From Rotaria socialis (Eukaryota; Rotifera; Eurotatoria; Philodinida; Philodinidae): a stretch of 64,000 nt of DNA. Shown in pieces: positions 1-11,412 of the stretch. Position 1 is the first letter of the stretch. Each line of letters opens with the position of its first letter. The position numbers were made by a program, and so were the translations under genes. The notes under the pieces are model-generated. The model was given only the letters and a program-made list of their open reading frames with translations, searched no databases and was not told the DNA's origin. Location of the stretch: contig CAJNYU010000501.1 in the NCBI GenBank assembly GCA_905331475.1, positions 1 through 64,000 of the forward strand, in the 5' to 3' direction.

Positions 1-976
1 GCACATCTGAATCTATATATTGGCGTTGAATTTGCGATGATAAATCAACATTAATAGAGAAAAAAAAACGACAGAGGGCACAGGAGTAGGGTGAGTCTAT
101 AATTTTTCACACCACTGTATACTGGTACAATGAATACTATTATTTTCATTAGTATTTAAAGTAAAGTAGCAATTCTTGGTTAAAAATATTTCTATTTAAA
201 ATACGGCGATAAACCTAATTAATGAGTCTGATGTTTGATTGTTTATATGGATTCAAATATAAATTTTGAAAATTCAGAATAATTTTTTTCACTCTTGCGC
301 TAAACCAGCGGGCCCTAATTATTGATAGTTGACTAATATTATCGTTAGAAAAATGAATATTAATTGCGTGTCAATTCACTACGAATTGTGTCAAACCAAT
401 ATTATGTCTAAATGAAGAAAATCTTAATGATAAATAATTAGAGCTTTCAATTCTACTTTAAATAAGTATAATACTAAACTTAATCCTTTTTTTTGTGCTT
501 TTTTGGAAAGAAAATCTTTATGAATAAATTAGTTACTATCAATAAAAATTTCTTTTTCTTTTTACATGTTAAATGTATTTTCTTTTGTTCATAATCATAA
601 GCAACAAACTGTTCACACAATTATAAAAACAAAACGAGTTACACTGATGAGAAAAGAAAAAAGATGAGAAAACATCTGGACAAGAAAGAAGTTAAGTTAA
701 ATCTCACTTATATATATATCACAAATGTGTCGCTGGTTTACAGAATCGCGCAGAAAAATCATGTGCTATTGACATAAAACTTACACACAAGAAAAAGAAC
801 ATGGTTTCAGACAGTATGGACGAGGACGGTTCTATGTTTGTCCATTGCTAGTTTTTCTCCGAGCTAATATGAAAAAATTGAGTAAAAATGAGCTAAAGAA
901 TAAAGTTGGTTTTCTAATGATATTTGTTCCTTATATGTCTGTTTTTCGCCAAAACAAGAATTATGAAAACAGTAAA
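1..976. other. AT-rich flank, no gene seen
   Basis: AT-rich sequence with A and T homopolymers. I see no ORF with protein-like composition. The right part probably holds the 3' UTR of the tetraspan gene that ends next to it on the minus strand. Confidence 0.5.
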
Positions 977-1516
977 TTAAGTGGTAGCACTGCGCTCTTC
1001 CGCAACTTTATAACCGGCACCAAATGCAAGCAATGTAAGGGCTGTCCAAAGAAAGTAATGTGAAGCAACACATAAATTATATGAATATCCTACATTTGTA
1101 TAAGGATTGTTTACTGTTTGGAGGTAAGGAAAAAAATATGCACCAGGGTCACGTGAATAAACGCCAAATGTTGCATATGCTGACATGACAAATACAGATG
1201 AAAAGTATAAAAGACCTAACGCTCCGTATAAAATAGGTAATTTCTCGATAAAAATGCTAGCTATGGCCACAATTATAGCGAAAGCAAGCAATAAAAGACC
1301 AAAAACTGATAAACCAGCTTGTGGATCTCGATTTTGATTAACACAGCCTGAATTTCCAGTACCACTTCCAACGCATTGACGAAAAAGGCCAATAGTATTT
1401 CCTGATCCAGCATCAAGCCATACAGGTGTTGCTACACTAATAATTAGTAGTAGTAGAGAAAATGCAGCAATACCAGCTGCAGCAGCTACTGCAATTTTCC
1501 CAATTGTCGTTGCCAT
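977..1516 (-). CDS. claudin/PMP22-like tetraspan membrane protein
   Basis: Single-exon gene of 179 residues. Four hydrophobic segments are visible: about residues 8-33, 68-90, 93-115 and 152-170. The first extracellular loop carries the PMP22/EMP/claudin signature in relaxed form: a Trp after TM1 (PVWLDAG), then GLFRQC, nine residues and a second Cys. Family members shape junctions or membranes at the plasma membrane; the specific role here is unknown. The C-terminus is a short charged tail (KVAEERSATT) without a PDZ-binding ending. The start is the only Met before TM1. Membership is clear from topology and the Cys pair, but the subfamily (claudin, PMP22/EMP, tetraspan-like) is not resolved. 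Confidence 0.8.
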   Translation of the reverse strand: MATTIGKIAVAAAAGIAAFSLLLLIISVATPVWLDAGSGNTIGLFRQCVGSGTGNSGCVNQNRDPQAGLSVFGLLLLAFAIIVAIASIFIEKLPILYGALGLLYFSSVFVMSAYATFGVYSRDPGAYFFPYLQTVNNPYTNVGYSYNLCVASHYFLWTALTLLAFGAGYKVAEERSATT

Positions 1517-4500
1517 TGAAAAGTAAGTATGTTTCTAGCTTGAAATTAATAGTAACGATTATAAATCTATGATAAAACAAGAAAAACAATAATATGCTAT
1601 AGTAAACATGGCAATTGTATGTTATTTATATGAAAATTATATTCGTTGAACTAAGTTTTTTAATTACAACTTAATGATTAGCGAGAGAGAAAGGGAAGGA
1701 AAGGAGTAGAATTGAAAGAGAACTACTCTACGTATGATTCTACTGGATTTATAGTATACAATGTGATTAATTAGGCTAAAATAAAAATTTAGTTTTCACT
1801 CTTCTCTTCTCTGGAAGTAATAAGGGTCGATTTATTCTCTCATTCTTTAATTCTTGCATAAAATTCTCGGTATAAACTAACGCTCATGGTGTTTGCTAGC
1901 ATAAAGCAGTTTCACAGTCACTACTCAATAGCGAACACGCAACCCTCCACTCATATTGCATATTTTTTTTCTTCTTCCCGCTTTTTCTTTCTTGTTTATT
2001 CTACTCCACTTCTACTCCTTCTCAAGTTGTTAAAAATCGGTGGAACCAAAAAAAAATATAATCAAAGTTTTCAAATATCAGATGCGAAATAAGAAACATT
2101 CATAGTTTATATCTACAGTAGCGTAATAAGCGTACTTCTGTCTATAAACAATTCGTTTTCAAATAGAAAAATAGAAAAAAACAAAAAAGTTAACAATTTA
2201 CTCATCATAAATCTATTGTTCATGATAGAATTAATCATCGTACTATTTTTAAATGAAACATCTCATACTTCGAAATATGGTAGAGAGAAAAGAAATTCAA
2301 GCAAAACGAGGATCAAAAGAATAAATGTAGGTCGAAATTGATGGCCAGTTTAGAATTGTTTCAGTAAAGAAAATTACCTACGTGATGTGAGAACTTCACT
2401 GGTCAATACAGTCTATAAGAAGACAATAATATGACATGATGTAAGTCTAATCTAATTCATAACAAATGTGATGTGACTGTGCGAACTTACTATTGTTCAT
2501 GTCATTCTCAAATGTGAAATCATCTAAATGATACTTTCTTCTGAATATATACAACCTTGAGCTGCAGGAAAACAATCAAATCGATACATAGACATTGGCA
2601 GAAAAAAGCAAACACTCGAAAATCGACAGCGAACATGAATCACAACAAAGAAAATTTTCAGCTCTGTTTCTTTTATATGTCGATTTTTTGTAAATGTTTA
2701 TTTTCAATTTTTCTCATAGGCAAGATGAAAAAGAAATGGAAAGAGAAAAAAGAAGGAAAAAGAGAGACAGAAGAAAAAGAATTATTTCTTTGAAACCGAA
2801 GTATAAAATGCATCGAAGAAATGTTGATTTTTCTTGTTCGAAGATCAACTTGAAAATATCACACATACGCTCACACCTCGAGAATAAGATGACCATGCTT
2901 CAAAGGATTATAAATATCAACACTAGAATATACTTATTTAACAGAATAAGAAAGAACAAATCGCGATGCGTAAGGTCGAAATTTTCTATTGAAGTAGTTT
3001 TTCTTCGTTTTACGACTTGTTCTATGCATTCTACTTTTAACAATTGTTTTGTCTTTCTTATTCTGTTAACTGCTTTCTATGAATTGTCGACTAGCGATGA
3101 TCTTCCTTGAGTAGACTCTCAAAAAAATTCTTAGAAATAAAAAAAAGAACAAAAAGAAATCACGAGGAAGAAGTATCGTTGTCGTTGTTACATTATAGGC
3201 AAATGATTGATTTGAAAGAATAAAAAAAGAAAGTATAAGAATAAAAATGAATCAAATTTTCAATGTCATTCCGGCCAGAAAACAAAGAAGACCGACATTT
3301 GGTAACGAAAGGAAGTCGATTTCAAAAAAAGAATAGCTTGCTGAGTTCAATGGATTATTGTTAGATCAATACCAGGACGAAAAAAAGTAAAAGAATTACA
3401 ATGCTAAAAAATAGCAACATTGTATTATGTAAGAAAAAAAAATCTTTTTCTTCACATATACAAAGGAAAATGATGCAATCAATGAAAGAATGAGTAACTA
3501 CTGTTCACAATTCTTTCAGTTCCCGAATTTAATAACTGTTCGTGGCATAAATTTAAATATTAACTAATGACTACCAAAATATGTTATTCATCGTTACTTA
3601 TTTCATAATCCAAAAAGATTTTTAGAAAATGAAATAAATCGCTGCGAAGAAATTTATTGATTCATATTCTCAATGCTGAGTAAAGCGCAAAAAGAAAAGA
3701 AAATTGTGAACTTTCAGTTTTCTACATCGGTCAACGTCAGGCAAATGAGTCATTATTTTTTACGTATTTCTGGAACTTTCTTTCCCATACTTCTCTTTTT
3801 GTCTACTTTAACAGTTGCAATCATTTTAAAACACTTCTCCGGTACGTTTAACCAATACACTATAAGTGCTAAAAAAAGAAATATTATTCACGATGCTGCA
3901 CAGTATAGATACTGCAATTTTTGAAATGGTCGACCCTATCGAGAGATCCGTATGAATTAACAGACGTCAACATCGTTTTGGTTGCGAATAAAATGCAAGC
4001 GTTTGCAATTAACCTTATGATAGAGTATAAAACTGCTCTCGTATGAACTTCCCTTTAGAGAAGACAACAGCTAGTAGGACTGTTATGAAAAATTCACAAT
4101 ATTCATTTTGGAAATTAAGTGTTGCGTAACAATATAAGTAGTGAAAATTGCATTTCTTCATCCTGTTCAACTTAGAAGAGATTCACATTTTACTATAAAT
4201 TGAACAATAAGCGCTTTGTTGCCGACAGATGTTTTCGTTTTAGCTGAGTTGAAACAAAACTTTTCAAATGTCATTTGGCTTACAGGCGTGCAACGAGCAA
4301 TTCTGCATATTATGAATTTCCTCTCAATAGCGTTCGTTTTGAAATAACGATTAAATTATTTCCGTTTCTACCATGTGTAACATGAATTTTATCGTTGCAT
4401 TTAGTAGATATTGAACTATATCTTGCGTTCTATTTCAATGAACATTTAACTGATTTTCCTATGTAACAATAGACGTAGAATGCAATTGAAATGCATGTAA

Positions 4501-6239
4501 AATATTGTTCTGTTAATCATATCAACCAGTTAGAATTTATTAATAGTATCTGTGAATACATCGAAGAAAAATATTTATTTAGTAAGTAATACAGTGGCAT
4601 GTACTATAATCGAAATGATTTGAGGCATAAAACAAAATGAATATCATATAGTCTTTTAATGTATTGCACGATTATGAATGTCGTGCTACCGGTAAATGCC
4701 AATATTCTGACTATTCAAGTCACGTACAACTAATCCTTATCTGTAATTGAGGATAAGTATTTCTCATCGTCTGGTATTTAAGACATTAACTTGAGTTTCG
4801 GTGACCTGAATACAAACGATCAAAGGAAGCGACACTTCTTGAGTCATATACCAAGGAAAGAAAAGAGACGACTATGAGACCTGAATCACTCACTATAGAA
4901 ATTTTTAGTTACATCCCTATTTGGAATGGAGGGTTTGGTGGAAAAGGCAGAAAGGGAAAACGTCGAAAAAAAAAAGGAAAATGCCGAAAAGAAAAACATA
5001 GAAGGGGAAAATGCAGAAATTCTAAACGTCGAAAGAAAAAATTAGAAAAAGGAAAACGTCGAAAGGTAAATGTCGAGAATTGCGTTTTTTGATAATTTTA
5101 ACGAAAAATAAAAACTTATTCGATCATATGATAAAATACAATAAAAAAAGAAAACTAAGTTTATCAGTAGTATTTTCTTTTTTTGTGCGATCCAAGTAGT
5201 AATGCTAGTCCCTTCAATAATTGCTTTGCATTGATTACCAAATCAAAAGAAAAAATTTTCGTTATCTATAGGCATCTTTTTCATCCTACGTTTTCCTTTT
5301 CAAAATTCTTCTACTTTTTTTCTCTGGCAGTTTTTCTTCGGCACTGTTATTAATTATACTTTTTCCATTCGACGTTTTTCCTTTCTGCCTTTTCCGCCAA
5401 TTTCGGAATGGATTAAGTTTTTAAAGTCTCCTCAATTTTTCTAAGATGATGTTTTTGGTCAACTAGAAACCACATCGTGTGGAGTAAGAACGAAAAAGGA
5501 AATTAACTACATGGAACGTATTTATGATATTTTCACTTGGTATTTATCATTAAATACGGGCTAAATCTTTTCTTCTTATGGATCGAGATATTCAGATGGT
5601 ACTCTTTTTTCCTGCACATCTCGAATGAAGAGTTCCATATTTTTAAGCATGAATTAAATGATTTTATCTAAGTTAGATGGAAAAATTATAGAGATTATTC
5701 AAATTTTCTCGTATCCTTGAATTCATCATAACCCACAAAACGTCTACAGACACGTACACCGCACAATCAATAAAATCATTCGAAATTCGATACGATCAAT
5801 TACATGATGAAGATTGCAATCTAGTAATGAATTGAATTAATATAAAACAGGAATATTATTCAGCGAAATTTAATATCAAACCAATGCTCAATCGGTAGGT
5901 ATGTCATCGGTTTCACCTATAGTTCCAATTATGATACAGTTTAAAACGTTAGTTAACATCATTGAATTGTTTACCATGCAAATTAGAGTACTTAAATTTA
6001 GTTTTCTTGATATCTATAGCTGAATGTATATCATTGTTTTCTCTCGGTGAACAATGCATACTATTTTAGACAATCACACTAGTGCAAATATAAACCTTTT
6101 CTTTTCGGCTGATATCAGCGCCCAATCTGTGCTGGCTCAATCTATTGGCCAATAAAATCTCAGCAGTGAATCATATAAATTATGGTCAAACGAACTTGGA
6201 TGGATTACTTGATTCTATTTGGCCTTTTTTTGCCACAAA
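1517..6239. other. long spacer without a convincing gene
   Basis: 4.7 kb of AT-rich DNA. Open frames here (for example around 2700-3110) are Lys/Arg/Phe-rich translations of purine tracts and look random. The one structured item is the fold-back element at about 4912-5412. The upstream region of the tetraspan gene and that of LIPT1 face each other across this spacer. Confidence 0.5.
4912..5412. repeat. fold-back element with purine-rich arms
   Basis: Two imperfect inverted arms, about 4912-5070 and 5280-5412. Shared blocks include GGAAAAGGCAGAAAGG and AAAACGTCGAA in the left arm and their reverse complements in the right arm. The left arm also contains a loose internal tandem repeat built on a purine-rich unit of about 20 bases (GGAAAACGTCGAAA and variants). 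No target-site duplication or ORF was found. Confidence 0.6.
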
Positions 6240-7291
6240 ATGCAATCAATTCTACGCGGTGGTAACCGTGTTTTGATATCAAAGTCAACAAATGTTTATA
6301 CTAATCTAGCATTGGAACGTTATTTAGCTGAAAATATTAAACATCAACCAAAAACTCGACTTCTACTACTTTGGCGTAATCAACCATGTGTTGTTGTTGG
6401 TCGATATCAAAATCCCTTTGCTGAAAGTGATATTAAATATTTAGCGGAAAAACAAATTGATTTAGCAAGACGATATTCCGGTGGTGGTAAATATTCATTT
6501 AGTTGATTTTTAGTGAATCATGCTTTATTTTATTCAATAGGCACGTGTTATCATGATCTTGGTAGGTGAATCAACTTCTATTCTTTCTTCAAAATTTATT
6601 GATTTAATGAGCAAAGTATTCTCTAGGAAATCTTAATGTAACAATTGTCACAACTCGTGAAGATTATAATCGTAAAAAGAATCTTCATTGGATAGTTAAT
6701 ACATTAAACGAAGCATTTAATTTAACATTACATGTAACTGATCGTGATGATATATTTCTTGATACGTTTAAAGTAACTGGCAGTGCATCACGTCTCGAAC
6801 GTTTATATGCATATCATCATTTTACTCTGCTTATAAATTCTTGTTTAAATGATTTAAGACGATCATTAAGATCTGAAGATCAAATAAAAATTACAAGTAA
6901 AGCTACACCAAGTGTACGATCATCTGTATTAAATTTAGCAGATCGAAACAATTCAATAACATATGAGAAAACTATTGCATTATTAATCGAGAAATTTTTC
7001 CAATGGAATAATGAAAAAAATACGACCAGCTGCGATTATATCGATCCATTATTATACTATGAGCAAATGAAAGATTTTGAAAATGAACTAAAATCACAGA
7101 AATTTTTGTATCAAGCAACGCCACCATTTGTTTATACAGTTGAACATGAAAAACAACCCATAGAAATCTCCGTATCAAATGGTATAATAACTGATATAAA
7201 AGGAAATGATTCGATTATTGACAAGAAAAACTTCTTAGGACAATTATTTCATGCAGTTTATCATAATATTCAAAAATTAAATAAAACATAG
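6240..7291 (+). CDS. LIPT1: lipoyltransferase 1 / LplA-type ligase, 3 exons
   Basis: Exons 6240-6486, 6541-6561 and 6627-7291 join in phase to 310 residues. The middle exon is only 21 bp and supplies part of the signature. The product is a mitochondrial biotin/lipoate A/B ligase family protein that places lipoyl groups on 2-oxoacid dehydrogenase and glycine-cleavage subunits. Seen: RRYSGGGTCYHDLGNLN at about residues 77-93, matching the family RRxSGGGxVxHDxGNxN motif, and FKVTGSASR with the conserved Lys near 138. The N-terminus is basic and fits a mitochondrial presequence. The start chosen is the first ATG (AAAATGCAA); an upstream in-frame TTG is not needed. The length is slightly below vertebrate LIPT1. 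LIPT1 rather than a free lipoate ligase is inferred from animal context. It is convergent with the next gene, 122 bp apart. Confidence 0.9.
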
Positions 7292-7413
7292 TTTCTCTAA
7301 ATGAAGTAAAACGAATATAAATCATTACTGGAATAAAACATTGATTGACTTGCAGATACGAGTTGTCTTTCTGTCTCTATAATTAGTCTATATACATAAG
7401 ATATATGTATTAT

Positions 7414-8355
7414 TCAATGAGTCGAATGAATAACTGGTTGAAGAAGATGATCATTAGCATGATTTTCAAAAAAATGGGGTGCTTCTATTTTCGATTTATC
7501 ATGTCTACGAAGAGAATGGCCGGGTGTTGCTGGTTTTATGGGATAATTGGATAAAATAGATCGTTCAGCAAAATGATAAATTTCATTTTTTGTATCTGAT
7601 AATGGCTTCGAAAAATTTCTAGTCATTCTTCTAGTTGGACCATAATCATTTGCAAATTTAGATCTAAATCCGTTTTCGTGTGCAGTGGTTTTATTATTTG
7701 GCTGTATTCCGTTCACCGATGGCATTGATATTATAGTTCGTTTTAGTGTTGGCTGTGCAGATGGATCAGGATACTTTTGATTAGATGAATTTGCTATTTT
7801 TCTTCCATAGACAATATTCGGTGGAGTTGATAGTTGTAGTTGTTGTCTCATATAAGAATCTATGACTTGTATTGGTTGTCTTGTTGAATTTTTGTTTCGC
7901 TGAACAATACGTGGTAGATGCGATTGTGGTGACGAAATCGTAATTGAATCAATAACAAGTTCAGGTGATTTACTTTGTATAACAAATGTGTGCCGATATG
8001 TTGGTGGTTGTGCACCAGGTTCAGGTGGTGGTGGCGGTGCTGGCGGTGGAATCTGTCGAAATTCGATTTCACTAGCTGTTACTTTATTTTGTTTCTCTAA
8101 ATATTCAACATAAGCACCATAAAGCGGCCCATGTTGTCGCCATGGATCAATTACTCTCTTGTTCGGTTTTAATACCGGCGAAGGTGAAATCTCTCGACTT
8201 GATGTGAACGATTCTTCTTCAAGGAATTCTAATTTTGATGCAAATCGAACACGTTTTTGCTGTGGACGTTTATGTGATGCCGCTGTTGATAATCTCTCAG
8301 GTAAATCAGTAGGAACGGTTGACAATGATGATCTTAATGGTTTCTCGATGCGCAT
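7414..8355 (-). CDS. disordered protein with RVxF-type PP1-docking motif
   Basis: Single-exon ORF of 313 residues that I do not recognise. It is low in hydrophobic clusters and rich in Ser, Pro, Asn, Gln and Arg, so probably disordered. Visible: KRVRF at residues 34-38, which fits the [RK]VxF docking motif of PP1 regulators, then an acidic patch (LEFLEEE), and a proline-rich stretch PPPAPPPPPEPG around 101-113 that could bind SH3 or WW domains. The core WRQHGPLYGAYVEYLEKQ (about 72-89) looks structured. The start is the first ATG of the frame, followed by a basic N-terminus. A PP1-linked scaffold is a guess from a short motif; the ORF itself looks real by codon use and length. Confidence 0.65.
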   Translation of the reverse strand: MRIEKPLRSSLSTVPTDLPERLSTAASHKRPQQKRVRFASKLEFLEEESFTSSREISPSPVLKPNKRVIDPWRQHGPLYGAYVEYLEKQNKVTASEIEFRQIPPPAPPPPPEPGAQPPTYRHTFVIQSKSPELVIDSITISSPQSHLPRIVQRNKNSTRQPIQVIDSYMRQQLQLSTPPNIVYGRKIANSSNQKYPDPSAQPTLKRTIISMPSVNGIQPNNKTTAHENGFRSKFANDYGPTRRMTRNFSKPLSDTKNEIYHFAERSILSNYPIKPATPGHSLRRHDKSKIEAPHFFENHANDHLLQPVIHSTH

Positions 8356-10679
8356 AAGATCACTAATTGGAAATGAATCCGCACCTATTATTCAATTAGT
8401 TTTGATAAAACAAAAAAAAAAAAAATAAATGAAAATTATTTTAAAAAACTAATCAATGGAGTTTTCGTTGTTGTAATCATTGATGATTTGTAATGAAATG
8501 CTATAGAATGATTCTTAATACTTTAAGAGTAGAGTAATGTTCGTTTAAAAAAACAATAAAATCCAAACAAGTGAGAGACGAACTTTTTAATGCATCCGTG
8601 AGAATGCATAATCTATTTCAAGAGGGATCGAACTTTTTCAAGAAAGAAAAAACACGCGTAAAAATTTACTTTGACTTGTTTTTTTACATCACTCATCGAT
8701 TGGCTAGAGAATTCGTGGCGAACATGTTCCATACATGTTTGATTAATCTACTGTTTAATGTTATTGTGCAGGCATATGCACATATTCAGCTTCTTAACAA
8801 AATAAAAAACATTTTATTTCATTTTTTTTGGAGTAGTTAAAAGCTTTCTTTTTCCTTTGTCAATTATTATCGTTGAGATTTTGTTCGATGTATATGAAAA
8901 AAAACAACTAGAATTCAATTTATTCATTTGACTAAATCACATTTGTGTTTTTTTTCTAGTAGTGCATCAGTGTTAATCATACGAATAAATTTAACATATC
9001 GTACAAGATTTATATCTCATGAATCATTTCCATTATATATTTATTGATATCAAATAGTAAATATAGAGAGAAAATAAATCGTATTATTTTTCTTATCTGT
9101 AAATATATGAGCATTGAAAAAAGGCAATTTTTATTATTAGTGTTGAAGGAAACGAGAAAAAACATAAGCTAAATATATATTAACTGAACGTGAGTGGTGA
9201 TATCATGTCTGTAGGTTGTCGTCAAAATATTTCTCACAATTCTTACATCAGATTCAAACTGCCATTTTATTATAAAAAGCATATCAGACGAAGTGAGTAG
9301 ATCAGTGTTATGGTTTGCTTTGTTTAAGTTGATTGAATGCAATATTTAGGTGGTATGCTTTTTTATATGACTTAAATAAGCAAGCATTAATTAATAAATC
9401 TTTGCTTACACTTTCATCTGCATATTCCTTCGATACTATCTGTAAATAAATGTTTTATCAGTATGCCGAGGCTAAGGAACTATCACTATTTCCCCCATTA
9501 ATTTGATCATTCGAAAGCTTTTGAGCTAATGTATTACGTGTTTGAATACTTTCCAAAATGCGTCGTAGACCAAAAGAGAAAATCTCGATAAGATACTGCC
9601 ATAAAGAGTGTCAGACACAAATCTGCTGCCCTGCCAAGGAATAATCAGCTTTGATTGGCATTCTCTTATGTTTTCTTAATGTAGGGTCTCTCTACGGATT
9701 AGTTAAAACTAATAGATAATCACTGCTTAGAAGAAATATCGATTCTGTCTTGAGTAATGTCGTCGAGCTTAATTCTAGCTATTAACCCTTTCCGACCTGC
9801 TGTTTGGAAATTGCCGTATCCCCTAGGGGAAAATGTTACCATATGGCAACACCGGGCCGGAAAGGGTTAAAGTATACAAAATAAAACTAAGAGCTATCTT
9901 TTACAAATAAACATTTTGCCTTCGTTCCACAGTCAAAACATCCATATATTCTCGCTGCAAGCGGTAGTTGTGATTGTTTTGCAATGATATAAAAGTGGAT
10001 TTTAAAATTAGAAGAGTTTACTCTTCTGTTTGACTGATCCGTTTTCGTTTATGCCAACTTCACAACATTATTGAAAATGTCCACCTTGATAGTTACGAAG
10101 GCTTCTTTTGTACAAAAATTTGAGTGTTTCTTTCAAATCAGAATTAAATTAAAATAATCTTATTTAAATACGAAGAAAAAAGTACTAAATGTCTTTTTCT
10201 ACAAGACAGAAATGTTAAATATTCTCGTTAAGATTTATGAAGCATGAGCCAACCTAAAAAAATGAATAAAATCTTGTTTTTTTTTCGTATAGAATCGTCA
10301 AAAGATATTACGGTTCAAACTTTTTGATATTTAACTAAAAATGAACATACAATTATAGAGAACGGTTTCGATGTTTTTGAAACCTACTGAAATACTCAAT
10401 AGTCATATCGTATACAGTTTGTTTTTTTACTTTGAATTTATAAGCAGCATTACGAAAAAAGTAAAGTGTACGACTTCTGGAGCTTCGGAATTCTGCATCT
10501 TTTGATACCTGCATGAACCTTTGTGTATGAATAGTAGATGATTAAAAACGTGTCATTCATAATAAGCACAATATATTATAGGCTACTGTTTATTACAGAA
10601 GCTCTTTCGATATAAGTCAAATATTTCGAGATGATCGAACTATTTAAGATATTAATCATATTGTTTCTAGATTGTAAAA
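8356..10679. other. gene-free spacer with a small MITE
   Basis: 2.3 kb of AT-rich sequence without a believable ORF. It contains the piggyBac-type MITE at 9786-9866. Nothing else was recognised. Confidence 0.5.
9786..9866. mobile_element. piggyBac-type MITE with TTAA target duplication
   Basis: An 81 bp element bounded by TTAA at 9782-9785 and 9867-9870. Its ends are CCCTTTCCGACCT and the reverse complement of CCCTTTCCGGCCC, so 11 of 13 bases match. TTAA duplication plus CCC...GGG termini is the hallmark of the piggyBac superfamily. The interior is itself palindromic (ATCCCCTAGGGGAA; GTTACCATATGGCAAC). It is non-autonomous and far too short to code. Confidence 0.75.
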
Positions 10680-11120
10680 ATGTCTTATCAGATTTCTGTG
10701 GCAATTGCTATTTTATGTCTATTCATAACAATACTTGCTGTCAATATTGTTGAGAGTGCTTCAGGAAACGATGACACAACTGTCGGTGATGGTAATGAAG
10801 GAAATATTTCAGGTCTCATTTTAATTGCTTCTGTTGCTAAAATTAAAACGTTTGAAATTGGTTTAGATGATACAACTGTTGCTGCAGAAACTGACATTCG
10901 TGATACTAGTTCGACTTCAAGAGATATTGCAAATCCTAGTCAATCAACAGTGGAAACACCAACCACATCAACAAAAGATAGTTCTGCAACTAGAAACACT
11001 ACAAATCCTAGTCAATCAACAATGGAAACACCAACCACATCAACAAAAGATAGTTCTGCAACTAAAAATTCTCTGCACAGTCTCTTTATCTTAGTGATGA
11101 CAATAAAAATCATTATCTAA
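10680..11120 (+). CDS. small secreted or GPI-anchored mucin-like protein
   Basis: ORF of 146 residues with surface-protein architecture. Residues about 5-27 form a signal peptide (AIAILCLFITILAV core). The centre is Ser/Thr-rich and would be heavily O-glycosylated. It includes two near-identical 24-residue repeats (NPSQSTxETPTTSTKDSSAT), encoded by an exact 72 bp DNA period starting at about 10931. The last 15 residues (LHSLFILVMTIKIII) are hydrophobic and end at the stop, as in GPI-attachment signals. No family was recognised. Repeat number may vary between alleles. No splice sites are needed. Confidence 0.6.
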   Translation: MSYQISVAIAILCLFITILAVNIVESASGNDDTTVGDGNEGNISGLILIASVAKIKTFEIGLDDTTVAAETDIRDTSSTSRDIANPSQSTVETPTTSTKDSSATRNTTNPSQSTMETPTTSTKDSSATKNSLHSLFILVMTIKIII

Positions 11121-11412
11121 AGAACTTGTTTTTCAAAAACAAAAACGCAAACGAGATTTGTTGTACGAACTTTTGTTTTAAAGCGAACAGTCATGTATTC
11201 ATCTATTTACTCCTAAGTGTTGTAATTGTAACTTTAACAAAACAAAAACAAAAAAAACTGAATGAAGATAATATAGTCTTGTACGTATATATATCTATCA
11301 ACCATTGACTAGAAATATACAAATAGATATTGTCGTCAACGCGTAAAAGAAAAATAGATAAAGCACGATGGAGATCACTGTTAACAATCTTTCACTGTAT
11401 AATCATTCTTGA

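Noticed and set aside
2557-3110. Open frames up to 138 codons in the first spacer
   Set aside because: Lys/Arg/Phe-rich translations of purine and AT tracts, overlapping each other and the opposite strand.
4874-5092. 72-codon Lys/Arg-rich ORF
   Set aside because: It is the translation of the purine-rich fold-back arm (GKRRKKKGK repeats), not a protein gene.
8159-8428. 89-codon plus-strand ORF
   Set aside because: Antisense shadow of the 313-residue minus-strand gene.
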